Part shown: one piece after another, positions 1 through 5,336 of the stretch
Position numbering within the stretch: position 1 is the stretch's first letter
Layout: the number at the start of each line of letters is the position of its first letter
Made by a program: the position numbers and the translations under genes
The notes under the pieces: generated by a model
Told to the model about the DNA's origin: nothing
The model's database searches: none
The model's input: the letters and a program-made list of their open reading frames with translations, nothing else
Assembly: GCA_005879815.1 (NCBI GenBank)
Contig: VBKA01000040.1
Span: forward strand, 1 to 7,691
Source of the DNA: Chloroflexota bacterium
Lineage (GTDB): Bacteria > Chloroflexota > Limnocylindria > QHBO01
Direction: 5' to 3'
Length of the DNA stretch: 7,691 bases

Positions 1-1
1 C

Positions 2-1333
2 CGCCCGCTCCTCGGCGAGCGTGGTCTGCTTCCGGTGCCACACTTCGTCGCTGCGGTCCCGTTCATGAGCGCCCCCAGCCTCTTCCAATGGCACTACTCG
101 GACCGGGCGCTGGGGATCGTGGCCTGGAGTGGAGCGGCGATCGCCGCCCTGATGCTGCTCGGGCTTCCGCAGGCGGTCTCCCTGCCCCTCACCATGCTGG
201 CTTGGATCCTCCTGTGGGCGCTCTTCCTGTCGATCGTCAACGTCGGGCAGACCTTCTTCGCCTTCGGATGGGAGTCTCTGCTGCTGGAGGCCGGCTTCCT
301 GGCGATCTTCCTGGGCAGCGACGCCTACGCCCCCTCGGCGCTGGTGATCCTGCTGTACCGATGGCTCGCGTTTCGGGTCGAGTTCGGTGCCGGGCTGATC
401 AAGATGCGCGGCGATCGATGCTGGCGCGATCTCACCTGCCTCGACTACCACCACGAGACCCAGCCGATGCCGAACCCCCTGAGCTGGTATTTCCACCGCC
501 TGCCGAAGCGTTTTCATCGGCTCGAGGTGCTCGGCAACCATGTCGCGCAGCTGGTCGTGCCGTTCGGGCTCTTCCTGCCGCAGCCGGTCGCTGCCGTGGC
601 CGGCGCCTACATGATCCTGACCCAGGTCTACCTGGTCGTCAGCGGCAACTACGCCTGGCTCAACTGGATCACCATCGTGGTCGCCATTGCCGCCCTGCCG
701 GACTCGCTGCTTGGCGTGCTCCTCCCGTTCGCGCGTTCAGCCGTCATCGCCCCACCGCCGCTCTTCACCGCAGGCGCCGTCGGTCTGGCCCTCCTGGTCG
801 GCGCGCTGAGCTATCAGCCAGTCCGCAACCTGCTGGGCCGGCGCCAGCTCATGAACTACTCGTTCAACTCCCTGCACATCGTGAACACCTACGGTGCCTT
901 CGGGAGCGTGACCCGGCACCGCGACGAGGTGGTCGTGGAGGGCACGGACGATCCGGATCCGACGGACGAGAGCCCCTGGCGTGAGTACGAGTTCAAGGGC
1001 AAGCCGGGCGATCCGGCGCGCAGGCCGCCGCAGGTAGCTCCCTACCATCTGCGCCTCGACTGGCTGATGTGGTTTCTTCCCCTCTCGCCCGCCTACGGGG
1101 AGCAATGGTTCCTGCGCTTTCTGGAAGCGCTGCTGCGCGACGATCCGGGCCTGCTGGGGCTGCTGCGCGCCAACCCGTTCCCGGGTCGCCCGCCGCTGAC
1201 GGTCCGTGCGCGCCTCTACCGCTACCGTTACACGACGTGGAGCGAGCGGCGGCGCAGCGGCGCCTGGTGGGTGCGCGAGCTGATGGGCGATTACGTCCCG
1301 GCCGTCAGCCTGCGTCACGCGGTCGAGTCATGA
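2..1333 (+). CDS. Lipase maturation factor family (LMF1/DUF1222) membrane protein, 5' end outside window
   Basis: Integral membrane protein of the LMF1 family; vertebrate LMF1 helps fold dimeric lipases in the ER, while the bacterial role is not established. The frame is open from base 2, and its first codons read RPLLGERGLLPVP, the conserved G-x-x-GLLP segment near the N-terminus of this family. The GTG at 35 is therefore internal and the true start lies upstream. Numbering from base 2, NVGQTFFAFGWE (about 80-91) and FGAGLIKMRGDRCW (about 128-141) precede the signature DYHHETQPMPNP (about 148-159). The C-terminal soluble part holds FKGKPGD, APYHLRLDW, ANPFP and the YRYRYTT/SERR/WW run. Several hydrophobic segments fill residues 30-270. 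The 443 visible residues lack perhaps 20-60 of the family length. The stop is 4 bases before the next ATG, so the two genes are probably co-transcribed. Family assignment is firm; function is not. Confidence 0.93.
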   Translation, partial: RPLLGERGLLPVPHFVAAVPFMSAPSLFQWHYSDRALGIVAWSGAAIAALMLLGLPQAVSLPLTMLAWILLWALFLSIVNVGQTFFAFGWESLLLEAGFLAIFLGSDAYAPSALVILLYRWLAFRVEFGAGLIKMRGDRCWRDLTCLDYHHETQPMPNPLSWYFHRLPKRFHRLEVLGNHVAQLVVPFGLFLPQPVAAVAGAYMILTQVYLVVSGNYAWLNWITIVVAIAALPDSLLGVLLPFARSAVIAPPPLFTAGAVGLALLVGALSYQPVRNLLGRRQLMNYSFNSLHIVNTYGAFGSVTRHRDEVVVEGTDDPDPTDESPWREYEFKGKPGDPARRPPQVAPYHLRLDWLMWFLPLSPAYGEQWFLRFLEALLRDDPGLLGLLRANPFPGRPPLTVRARLYRYRYTTWSERRRSGAWWVRELMGDYVPAVSLRHAVES

Positions 1334-1337
1334 GCCG

Positions 1338-2771
1338 ATGAGCCGCGAGCACTACGACGCGGTGGTGGTCGGGAGCGGCCCAAACGGTCTCGGGGCCGCC
1401 ATCACCCTTGCGCAGGCCGGCCGCTCGGTGGCGCTCCTCGAGGCGGCTGCGACGGTTGGCGGCGGGATGCGTTCGGCGGAGCTGACCCTCCCCGGCTTCG
1501 TGCACGACGTATGCAGCGCGATCCATCCGCTGGCTCGTGCTTCTCCATTCTTCGCGACGCTCGACCTGGGACGGTACGGCCTGGAATGGATCGAGCCGCC
1601 CATCTCGCTGGCCCATCCCCTGGATGACGGCTCGGCCGCCCTGGTGACGCGCGACGTCGAAGCCACCGCCGCCTCCCTGGGCCGGGACGCGCCAGCCTAC
1701 CGCCGCTTCATCGGTCCCACACTCGCGAGCTGGGACGCGTTGATCGAGGACGTGCTGGCGCCCTTCCACATCCCGTTCCAGCCAGATCGCGCCTTTGGGC
1801 TTGCACGGTTCGGGCTCGGGGCTCTGCAGCCAGCCTCGTGGCTCGTGCGTTCCTTCGCCGATCCACCCGCCCGCGCGCTGCTGGCCGGGTGCGCCGCCCA
1901 CTCGATGCTGCGCCTCGAGGAACCGATCAGCGGCGCCTTCGCGCTCCTCTTCCTGGCTAGCGCACACGCCGTGGGCTGGCCCATCGTCCGCGGGGGGTCG
2001 TCGCGGCTCGGCGAGGCCCTCGTCGCGGAGCTGACCGGAGTGGGTGGGGAGGTGATCACCGACCGCCGCATCGACCGGCTGGCAGACTTGCCGCCGCATG
2101 GCGTGGCGCTGTTCGACGTGACGCCGCGCCAGCTGCTGGCGATCGCTGGCGACCGGATGGGAACCCAGTACGCGCGTGGACTGCGCAGGTATCGGTACGG
2201 GCCCGGCGCCTTCAAGCTCGACCTTGCGCTCGACGGGCCCATCCCCTGGCGTAACCCCGAGCTCGCGGGGGCCGGAACGGTGCACCTGGGTGGCACCTTC
2301 GAAGAGATCGCCGCCTCCGAACGGGAGGTGGCCAGGGGGCGCAACCCGGAGCGACCGTTCGTGCTGCTCGCGCAGCACAGCCTTTTCGACGCCTCGCGAG
2401 CGCCGGATGCGAAGCACACGGCGTGGGCCTACTGCCACGTCCCCAACGGCTCGCCGGTGGACATGAGCGATCGGATCATCGACCAGATCGAGCGCTTTGC
2501 GCCTGGCCTACGCGACCGGATCCTTGGCCGTCACGCCATGGGCCCCGCGCAGCTCGAGACCTACAACGCCAACTACGTGGGCGGTGACATCAATGGCGGG
2601 CGCCAGGATCTCGGCCAGCTCTTCACGCGACCGACCTTGCGGTTCGATCCCTACTCGACTCCGGACCCAGCCATCTTCATCTGCTCATCCTCTACCCCAC
2701 CAGGCGGCGGTGTCCACGGCATGTGCGGGCACCTCGCGGCGAAATCGGCCTTGAAGGCTGGCCAACCCTAG
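1338..2771 (+). CDS. FAD-dependent oxidoreductase, phytoene desaturase-like (COG1233, PYROXD2-like)
   Basis: Flavoprotein of the amine-oxidase/phytoene-desaturase superfamily. The N-terminus is a Rossmann FAD-binding fold: YDAVVVGSGPNGLGAA has the GxGxxG loop (residues 12-17), E35 ends beta-2 as the ribose-binding acid, and ATVGGGMRSAE (39-49) is the second dinucleotide-binding segment. The C-terminus STPPGGGVHGMCGHLAAKSA (452-471) is the typical closing FAD-contact motif of COG1233 proteins. Length (477 aa) is normal for the group. The middle, which sets substrate specificity, matches no specific enzyme I recognise; there is no neighbouring phytoene synthase or other carotenoid gene, so carotenoid desaturation should not be assumed. 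The start ATG lies 4 bases after the preceding stop with no clear Shine-Dalgarno sequence, suggesting reinitiation after the LMF1 gene. A link to lipid or isoprenoid metabolism is possible but only inferred. Confidence 0.88.
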   Translation: MSREHYDAVVVGSGPNGLGAAITLAQAGRSVALLEAAATVGGGMRSAELTLPGFVHDVCSAIHPLARASPFFATLDLGRYGLEWIEPPISLAHPLDDGSAALVTRDVEATAASLGRDAPAYRRFIGPTLASWDALIEDVLAPFHIPFQPDRAFGLARFGLGALQPASWLVRSFADPPARALLAGCAAHSMLRLEEPISGAFALLFLASAHAVGWPIVRGGSSRLGEALVAELTGVGGEVITDRRIDRLADLPPHGVALFDVTPRQLLAIAGDRMGTQYARGLRRYRYGPGAFKLDLALDGPIPWRNPELAGAGTVHLGGTFEEIAASEREVARGRNPERPFVLLAQHSLFDASRAPDAKHTAWAYCHVPNGSPVDMSDRIIDQIERFAPGLRDRILGRHAMGPAQLETYNANYVGGDINGGRQDLGQLFTRPTLRFDPYSTPDPAIFICSSSTPPGGGVHGMCGHLAAKSALKAGQP

Positions 2772-2790
2772 GAGTCTCGGCGGGCAACCA

Positions 2791-2830
2791 GCGGGACTTC
2801 TGTACTACCGGAGGTGGTGCGGAGTCCCGT
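2791..2830 (+). other. Two-tier RNA hairpin downstream of the oxidoreductase gene
   Basis: Outer stem CGGGACT (2792-2798) pairs with AGTCCCG (2823-2829), with a G-T pair adding one more step. Inside it, ACTACC (2804-2809) pairs with GGTGGT (2813-2818), one pair being a G-U wobble, around a GGA loop. It begins 20 bases after the oxidoreductase stop codon. There is no U-tract, so it could be an mRNA 3'-end stabiliser, an atypical terminator or part of a leader RNA for the next operon. The pairing was read by eye; no folding energy was computed. Confidence 0.4.
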
Positions 2831-2871
2831 AGCGGACTGAGCCGGTTGCTGCTGAAGTGCACACCAGGTCG

Positions 2872-2952
2872 ATGGCCCGCGAATTCCCATTCGCCTTCGA
2901 CGCCGAAGCGCTGCCTTCGGGAATCACAAGTACAGCGGGGTCATTACCGTGA
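2872..2952 (+). CDS. Possible 26-aa leader ORF overlapping the first cassette gene
   Basis: ATG at 2872 opens a short frame (MAREFPFAFDAEALPSG..., 26 codons) whose TGA overlaps the GTG of the next gene as GTGA, the same junction type found between the second and third cassette genes. Such an ORF could couple ribosomes into the weakly signalled GTG start. The ribosome site is poor (AGG 3-5 bases upstream), the peptide has no recognisable domain, and any gene beginning GTGA has a TGA in this position. It may be chance; listed only as a candidate. Confidence 0.15.
   Translation: MAREFPFAFDAEALPSGITSTAGSLP
2883..2924 (+). repeat. Competing inverted repeats (CTTCG / CGAAG / CTTCG) within an ATTCCC-GGGAAT pair
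   Basis: CTTCG at 2895-2899 can pair with CGAAG at 2904-2908 (4-base loop), or CCGAAG at 2903-2908 can pair with CTTCGG at 2915-2920 (6-base loop); the two stems exclude each other. ATTCCC (2883-2888) and GGGAAT (2919-2924) form an outer arm compatible only with the first stem. The heptamer GCCTTCG is itself repeated at 2893-2899 and 2913-2919. This is the geometry of a two-state switch or an operator, 25-65 bases before the cassette start, but no ligand or protein can be named. Confidence 0.35.
2919..2945 (+). promoter_or_regulatory. Weak candidate ECF-sigma-type promoter for the cassette
   Basis: GGGAAT at 2919-2924, then 15 bases, then GTCATT at 2940-2945 resembles the GGAAT/GTT style of ECF-sigma promoters such as actinobacterial SigH. 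Transcription would then begin close to the GTG at 2949, giving a nearly leaderless message. The spacing is about one base short and the match is short, so this is only a suggestion; read-through from upstream is equally possible. Confidence 0.18.
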
Positions 2953-3338
2953 AGCGGATCCTTGCGGCGATCATCGCCGGCCTCATCACATTCGCCGGAG
3001 TCTACGGACTTGCGGCCAGCCTCAACCTGACGTCCGACAGCCTCGGTGCTGGCACCGCCACCGTGGCGGCCTGCCAGGCTGGCGCGTTGAACGCCACCTA
3101 CGCGAGCACCTACTCGGCCACGGCGCCCGGCTACACGGTCGGAACCGTCACGGTCACCGGCCTGGCCGCGACCTGCTACAGCAAGCCCTACAAGATCACG
3201 CTGTCAGGCGCCGGGAACGCGTCCCTTGGGGAGGCGACCGGGACGACACCCGCCTCGGGCACCAGCTTCGCGGCCACCTTCTCGCCCGCTGTCGCGGCGG
3301 CCTCGGTGACGGGCATCAGCGTGGTGATCAGCGGCTAG
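2949..3338 (+). CDS. Small secreted protein A, cassette subunit with SLNLTSDSLG mature N-terminus
   Basis: 129 aa, no named family recognised. It has a signal peptide: KR at 2-3, a hydrophobic core at 4-22 and a probable cleavage after AA at 22-23 (GLAA|SLNLTSDSLG). The mature part is about 106 aa, rich in Ala, Thr, Ser, Gly and Val, with alternating V-T-V-T and I-S-V-V patterns typical of extracellular beta-sandwich or fibre proteins. It has only two cysteines (C42, C76), likely one disulfide. It aligns over most of its length with the next gene product (SDSLGA-T-T...C, then V-V-GL-A-C). GTG is the first available start in frame; GGGG at 2937-2940 is a weak ribosome site 8 bases upstream. 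As first gene of a cassette ending in a SipW-type signal peptidase, it is probably a major substrate, possibly a matrix or pilin-like subunit; that role is inferred. Confidence 0.8.
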   Translation: MKRILAAIIAGLITFAGVYGLAASLNLTSDSLGAGTATVAACQAGALNATYASTYSATAPGYTVGTVTVTGLAATCYSKPYKITLSGAGNASLGEATGTTPASGTSFAATFSPAVAAASVTGISVVISG

Positions 3339-3351
3339 CCGTTCGAGCAGC

Positions 3352-3379
3352 CGGCCGGCGGCCGCCGTGTCGCCGGCCG
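3352..3379 (+). other. Strong 9-bp GC hairpin between the two paralogous secreted-protein genes
   Basis: CGGCCGGCG (3352-3360) and CGCCGGCCG (3371-3379) are perfect inverted complements with a 10-base loop, 13 bases after the first gene's stop and ending 3 bases before the GGAGG of the next gene. No U-tract follows. Such intercistronic stems often protect the 3' end of an abundant upstream message or attenuate downstream expression, which would suit a high-copy first subunit. That effect is inferred. Confidence 0.5.
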
Positions 3380-3396
3380 CTTGGAGGCCTGCTGTC

Positions 3397-3762
3397 ATGT
3401 GGCGGCGTGCCGTTGGGCTCGCAATTCTGACGCTTGCCTGCGCTGTGGTAGGGTCAGCCGCTTCCGCGGCGATCTCGTCGGATTCCCTCGGCGCGTCCAC
3501 GATCACGATTCCGCGTTGCACCGCCGCAGGACTCAGTGTCCTGCACAACCTCGCGGCTGCGACCGTGGTCAGCGTCGCCGTTTCGGGGCTTCCCGCCGCA
3601 TGCGGCGGCGCCACGCTGCAGGTCACGGTGAACAACGGCGTGACCAACAGCAGCGGCTCTGCAGCCGTCCCGGCTGGAGGCGGCAGCGTGACGGTCACTC
3701 TCGGTGCTGCTGTGGCGGTCACGACGGCAACGCAGACCGACATGGTTCTGGTGGGCCCGTGA
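3397..3762 (+). CDS. Small secreted protein B, paralogue of protein A (AISSDSLGAS mature N-terminus)
   Basis: 121 aa. The ATG at 3397 is preferred over the GTG at 3367 because GGAGG (3383-3387) sits 9 bases upstream of it and the protein then starts with a compact signal peptide: MWRR, hydrophobic residues 5-18, and an ASA|AISS cleavage site near residue 24. The mature part is about 97 aa, rich in Ala, Val, Thr and Gly. It shares with the preceding protein the SDSLGA-T-T segment (28-36), two mature cysteines (C41, C69) at matching places, and a V-V-GL-A-C block (60-69). The two genes therefore look like an old tandem duplication that has diverged strongly. No known domain was recognised. Its TGA overlaps the next GTG as GTGA, indicating translational coupling. 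Probably exported and cleaved by the peptidase encoded downstream, then deposited at the surface as a minor subunit or partner of protein A; this is inferred. Confidence 0.8.
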   Translation: MWRRAVGLAILTLACAVVGSAASAAISSDSLGASTITIPRCTAAGLSVLHNLAAATVVSVAVSGLPAACGGATLQVTVNNGVTNSSGSAAVPAGGGSVTVTLGAAVAVTTATQTDMVLVGP

Positions 3763-4478
3763 ACGCGCCGTGGCCGCGCGTCGCCGTCGCCTTCGCCGGT
3801 CTGATCATCGGCGTGACGACCTCATCCGCCTCTGCGGCGAGCCTGGCCTTGACCTCGCAGGCGCTCACGCCGTACCAAACCTGCACCGTCACCGCAACGC
3901 CCGCGACGGCGACCGCCGTGACCGAAGCGACGGTGCGGCAGGGATCACCGACCTTGAATTTCGGAACGCTCACCAGCAACAACGTGTCGTCAGGAAACGC
4001 CATCAACCAGCGCTCATACCTGCGATTCGACCTGACCACCTGCAGTCCAGCCATCCCGGCCAGCGCGGTCATTCGGCTCGGCACCCTGCGGCTCTACCTC
4101 ACCGCGCTTCCTGCGGTGTGCCGGACGATCGACCTCTTCGCTTCGACAGCGTCCTGGACGGAGACGGGGATCACCTGGAACAACCAGCCGTTCGGGGCGG
4201 GCATCAACAACCCGCCAAGTGGATCCCGAAGCGGCTCGTTCACCGCTGGCACACCGGTGGGCTGCCAGAACCGCACGACCGGAAGCTACCTCGTCGGCGG
4301 CACCGTGACGAGCGACGTCTCAAACTTCGTCGCGGGGAGCGTCACCAACTTCGGCTGGATGCTGCGTGACGACGTCGAGGGCTCGGCCACAACCCGGACG
4401 GTGACCTTCTCGAGCAAGGAGCTCGCCACCGTGGCCCAGCTCCCGCAGCTGGTCGTCACCTATGTGAGCGTGCCATGA
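3759..4478 (+). CDS. Secreted DNRLRE/CBM96-like domain protein
   Basis: 239 aa from the GTG that overlaps the preceding stop; the frame is open further upstream, but that part is out-of-frame reading of the previous gene. A signal peptide (R7, hydrophobic 8-19, SSASA|ASLALTSQAL) precedes a mature N-terminus resembling those of the two preceding proteins. Residues about 55-237 match the DNRLRE beta-sandwich pattern: TVRQGSPTLNFGT (58-70), SYLRFDL (86-92), LGTLRLYL (107-114), ASWTETGITWNNQPF (131-145), DVSNFVAG (186-193), FSSKE (217-221) and the closing PQLVVTY (229-235). This family occurs in secreted adhesins and carbohydrate-active proteins, and CBM96 members bind polysaccharide. Four cysteines lie in the mature part (42, 95, 121, 169), enough for two disulfides. 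There is no catalytic domain and no visible cell-wall anchor. Its stop overlaps the signal peptidase start (ATGA). A likely adhesive or polysaccharide-binding component of the cassette. Confidence 0.85.
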   Translation: MNAPWPRVAVAFAGLIIGVTTSSASAASLALTSQALTPYQTCTVTATPATATAVTEATVRQGSPTLNFGTLTSNNVSSGNAINQRSYLRFDLTTCSPAIPASAVIRLGTLRLYLTALPAVCRTIDLFASTASWTETGITWNNQPFGAGINNPPSGSRSGSFTAGTPVGCQNRTTGSYLVGGTVTSDVSNFVAGSVTNFGWMLRDDVEGSATTRTVTFSSKELATVAQLPQLVVTYVSVP

Positions 4479-5038
4479 GCACGAGGGTACGGAGCCACCT
4501 GAGCCTGGCTGCGCTCGCGCTCGTGCTCGTGGCCTGGGCAGTGCTGCTGCGCCCTGCCTCACTAGGCGGCCCAGTGACCTACATCATCGTCCGCGGCAGC
4601 TCCATGCAGCCCACATACGCGGCCGGCGACCTGATCATCGTTCGGCAAACCTCCGAGTATCGGGTGGGCGAGGTTGTGGCCTATCGGGTGCCCGGCGGCG
4701 AAATCGGCGCGGGCCACATCGTGATCCATCGCATCGTCGGCGGTGACGATAACGGCTTCACGCTCCGCGGAGACAACAACCCCTCACTCGATCCCTGGAA
4801 CCCGCATGCGAGCGACATCGTCGGGGAAGCCTGGGTCGCCGCACCCGGGCTTGGGCGGATCCTCGCAGCGCTCCATCAGCCCCTGCTGCTCGCTGCGTTC
4901 GCTGCCGCAGTGATGGTGGCGATGGTCATGGCGTGGAAACGAAGCCCCAGGGCACCGCCGAGCATTGGCTCCCGACGGCGTCCAGCGCACGCGCGGTCAT
5001 CTCGTGGTCCGCGCGGCCCTGCTCAGGTGGATTCGTGA
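4475..5038 (+). CDS. Signal peptidase I, SipW/ER-type (Ser-His)
   Basis: Membrane serine protease that removes signal peptides on the outer face of the cytoplasmic membrane; 187 aa. One membrane segment at about 9-27 and a second at about 136-154 flank the catalytic domain. The catalytic serine box is RGSSMQPTYAAGDLIIV with S43 before M44. The position that is Lys in ordinary bacterial LepB enzymes reads HIVIHRIVGG, with H85 as the general base, as in Sec11, archaeal peptidases and Bacillus SipW. GDNN (99-102) and SDIVGEAW (113-120, with D114) complete the ER-type pattern. After the second membrane segment comes a 33-residue basic Arg/Pro/Ser tail. The gene starts within the previous gene's stop (ATGA) and closes a set of three signal-peptide proteins, so these are its likely substrates, as TapA and TasA are for SipW. 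No sipW symbol is assigned because orthology is not shown. Confidence 0.92.
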   Translation: MSTRVRSHLSLAALALVLVAWAVLLRPASLGGPVTYIIVRGSSMQPTYAAGDLIIVRQTSEYRVGEVVAYRVPGGEIGAGHIVIHRIVGGDDNGFTLRGDNNPSLDPWNPHASDIVGEAWVAAPGLGRILAALHQPLLLAAFAAAVMVAMVMAWKRSPRAPPSIGSRRRPAHARSSRGPRGPAQVDS

Positions 5039-5060
5039 GCCGGGGCACGTTCGCTATCCT
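5032..5060 (+). promoter_or_regulatory. Probable promoter for the RDD remnant, leaderless type
   Basis: TATCCT at 5055-5060 fits a TAnnnT -10 element and ends 6 bases before the ATG at 5067, so transcription would start at or next to that ATG. A weak -35-like TTCGTG (5032-5037) lies exactly 17 bases upstream. No Shine-Dalgarno sequence is present, consistent with a leaderless message. Confidence 0.45.
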
Positions 5061-5066
5061 GCTGGC

Positions 5067-5255
5067 ATGGAGAGCCTGAACGGCCCAACGGACGGCTCGC
5101 AAATGTCGCCGCCCGTCCAGCAGCCGCCCACTTGGATTCCGCCCGAACGACCGCAGCGGCCCGGCCCTGCGCCGGGGATCGAGTACGCCGGACCCTGGAT
5201 CCGTACCGGCGCATATCTCCTCGACGGCCTGCTGTTCGTCATTCTCACGATGTGA
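5067..5255 (+). pseudogene. RDD-family membrane protein, truncated remnant
   Basis: 62 codons from ATG to TGA. Residues 1-37 are a Pro/Gln-rich cytoplasmic tail of the type that often precedes RDD domains. Residues 38-62 read GIEYAGPWIRTGAYLLDGLL and a few hydrophobic residues, matching the opening of the RDD domain (Y-A-G-x-W-x-R, then A-Y-x-x-D; Arg46 and Asp53 are the family's R and first D). RDD proteins normally continue for another 80-100 residues with two or three membrane helices. Here the frame stops inside the first helix, and none of the three forward frames after 5255 shows hydrophobic RDD-like sequence. A simple point mutation therefore does not explain the loss; a deletion that removed the rest fits better. 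It retains a promoter-like sequence. A genuine short single-helix protein is a less likely alternative. Confidence 0.65.
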
Positions 5256-5336
5256 CCGATCGCCGGTGTGGGCCGACGGCGGTCAGGCCCGCTCGGGGAG
5301 CTGTCGTGATTATCGCCCCGGCCTCAAGTGGGGGGC

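Larger units (their letters stand above)
2772..2948 (+). other. Structured intergenic leader before the secretion cassette
   Basis: 177 bases without a convincing standard gene. It contains a two-tier hairpin just after the oxidoreductase stop, a second set of competing CTTCG/CGAAG stems near 2883-2924, a 26-codon ORF overlapping the next start, and a weak ECF-sigma-like promoter. No TAnnnT -10 element lies at a usable distance from the downstream GTG. Neither hairpin is followed by a T-run, so a classical intrinsic terminator is not supported. I recognised no known riboswitch class. Confidence 0.5.

Noticed and set aside
1305..2438. 377-codon open frame on the minus strand across the oxidoreductase gene
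   Set aside because: It mirrors the codon periodicity of a high-GC gene, its translation is rich in Arg, Gly, Pro and Glu without any fold pattern, and the + strand product has clear FAD motifs throughout.
2811..2840. GGAGGTG followed by a tiny GTG-initiated ORF of 7 codons
   Set aside because: The ribosome-site-like bases run into the GTG with no workable spacing, and the bases are already used in the hairpin arm.
3367..3396. GTG 3367 as the start of secreted protein B
   Set aside because: It has no ribosome site and would place ten non-signal residues before MWRR; ATG 3397 has GGAGG 9 bases upstream.
2723..3430. 235-codon + strand frame spanning the oxidoreductase end and secreted protein A
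   Set aside because: Its translation lacks domain features, while the competing frame has a signal peptide and a homologue next door.
3381..3758. In-frame open extension upstream of the DNRLRE protein, giving a 365-aa frame
   Set aside because: It overlaps secreted protein B out of frame and has no domain; a signal peptide follows directly after GTG 3759, which marks the true start.
4991..5014. GCGCGG/CCGCGC inverted repeat at the end of the signal peptidase gene as a terminator
   Set aside because: Only 6 bp, with a 12-base loop, inside the coding region and without a T-run; expected by chance at this GC content.
5270..5320. GGGCC/GGCCC and CGGGG/CCCCG stems after the RDD remnant as a terminator or attachment site
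   Set aside because: The stems are 5 bp with long loops and no T-run; no direct repeats or integrase gene are present.
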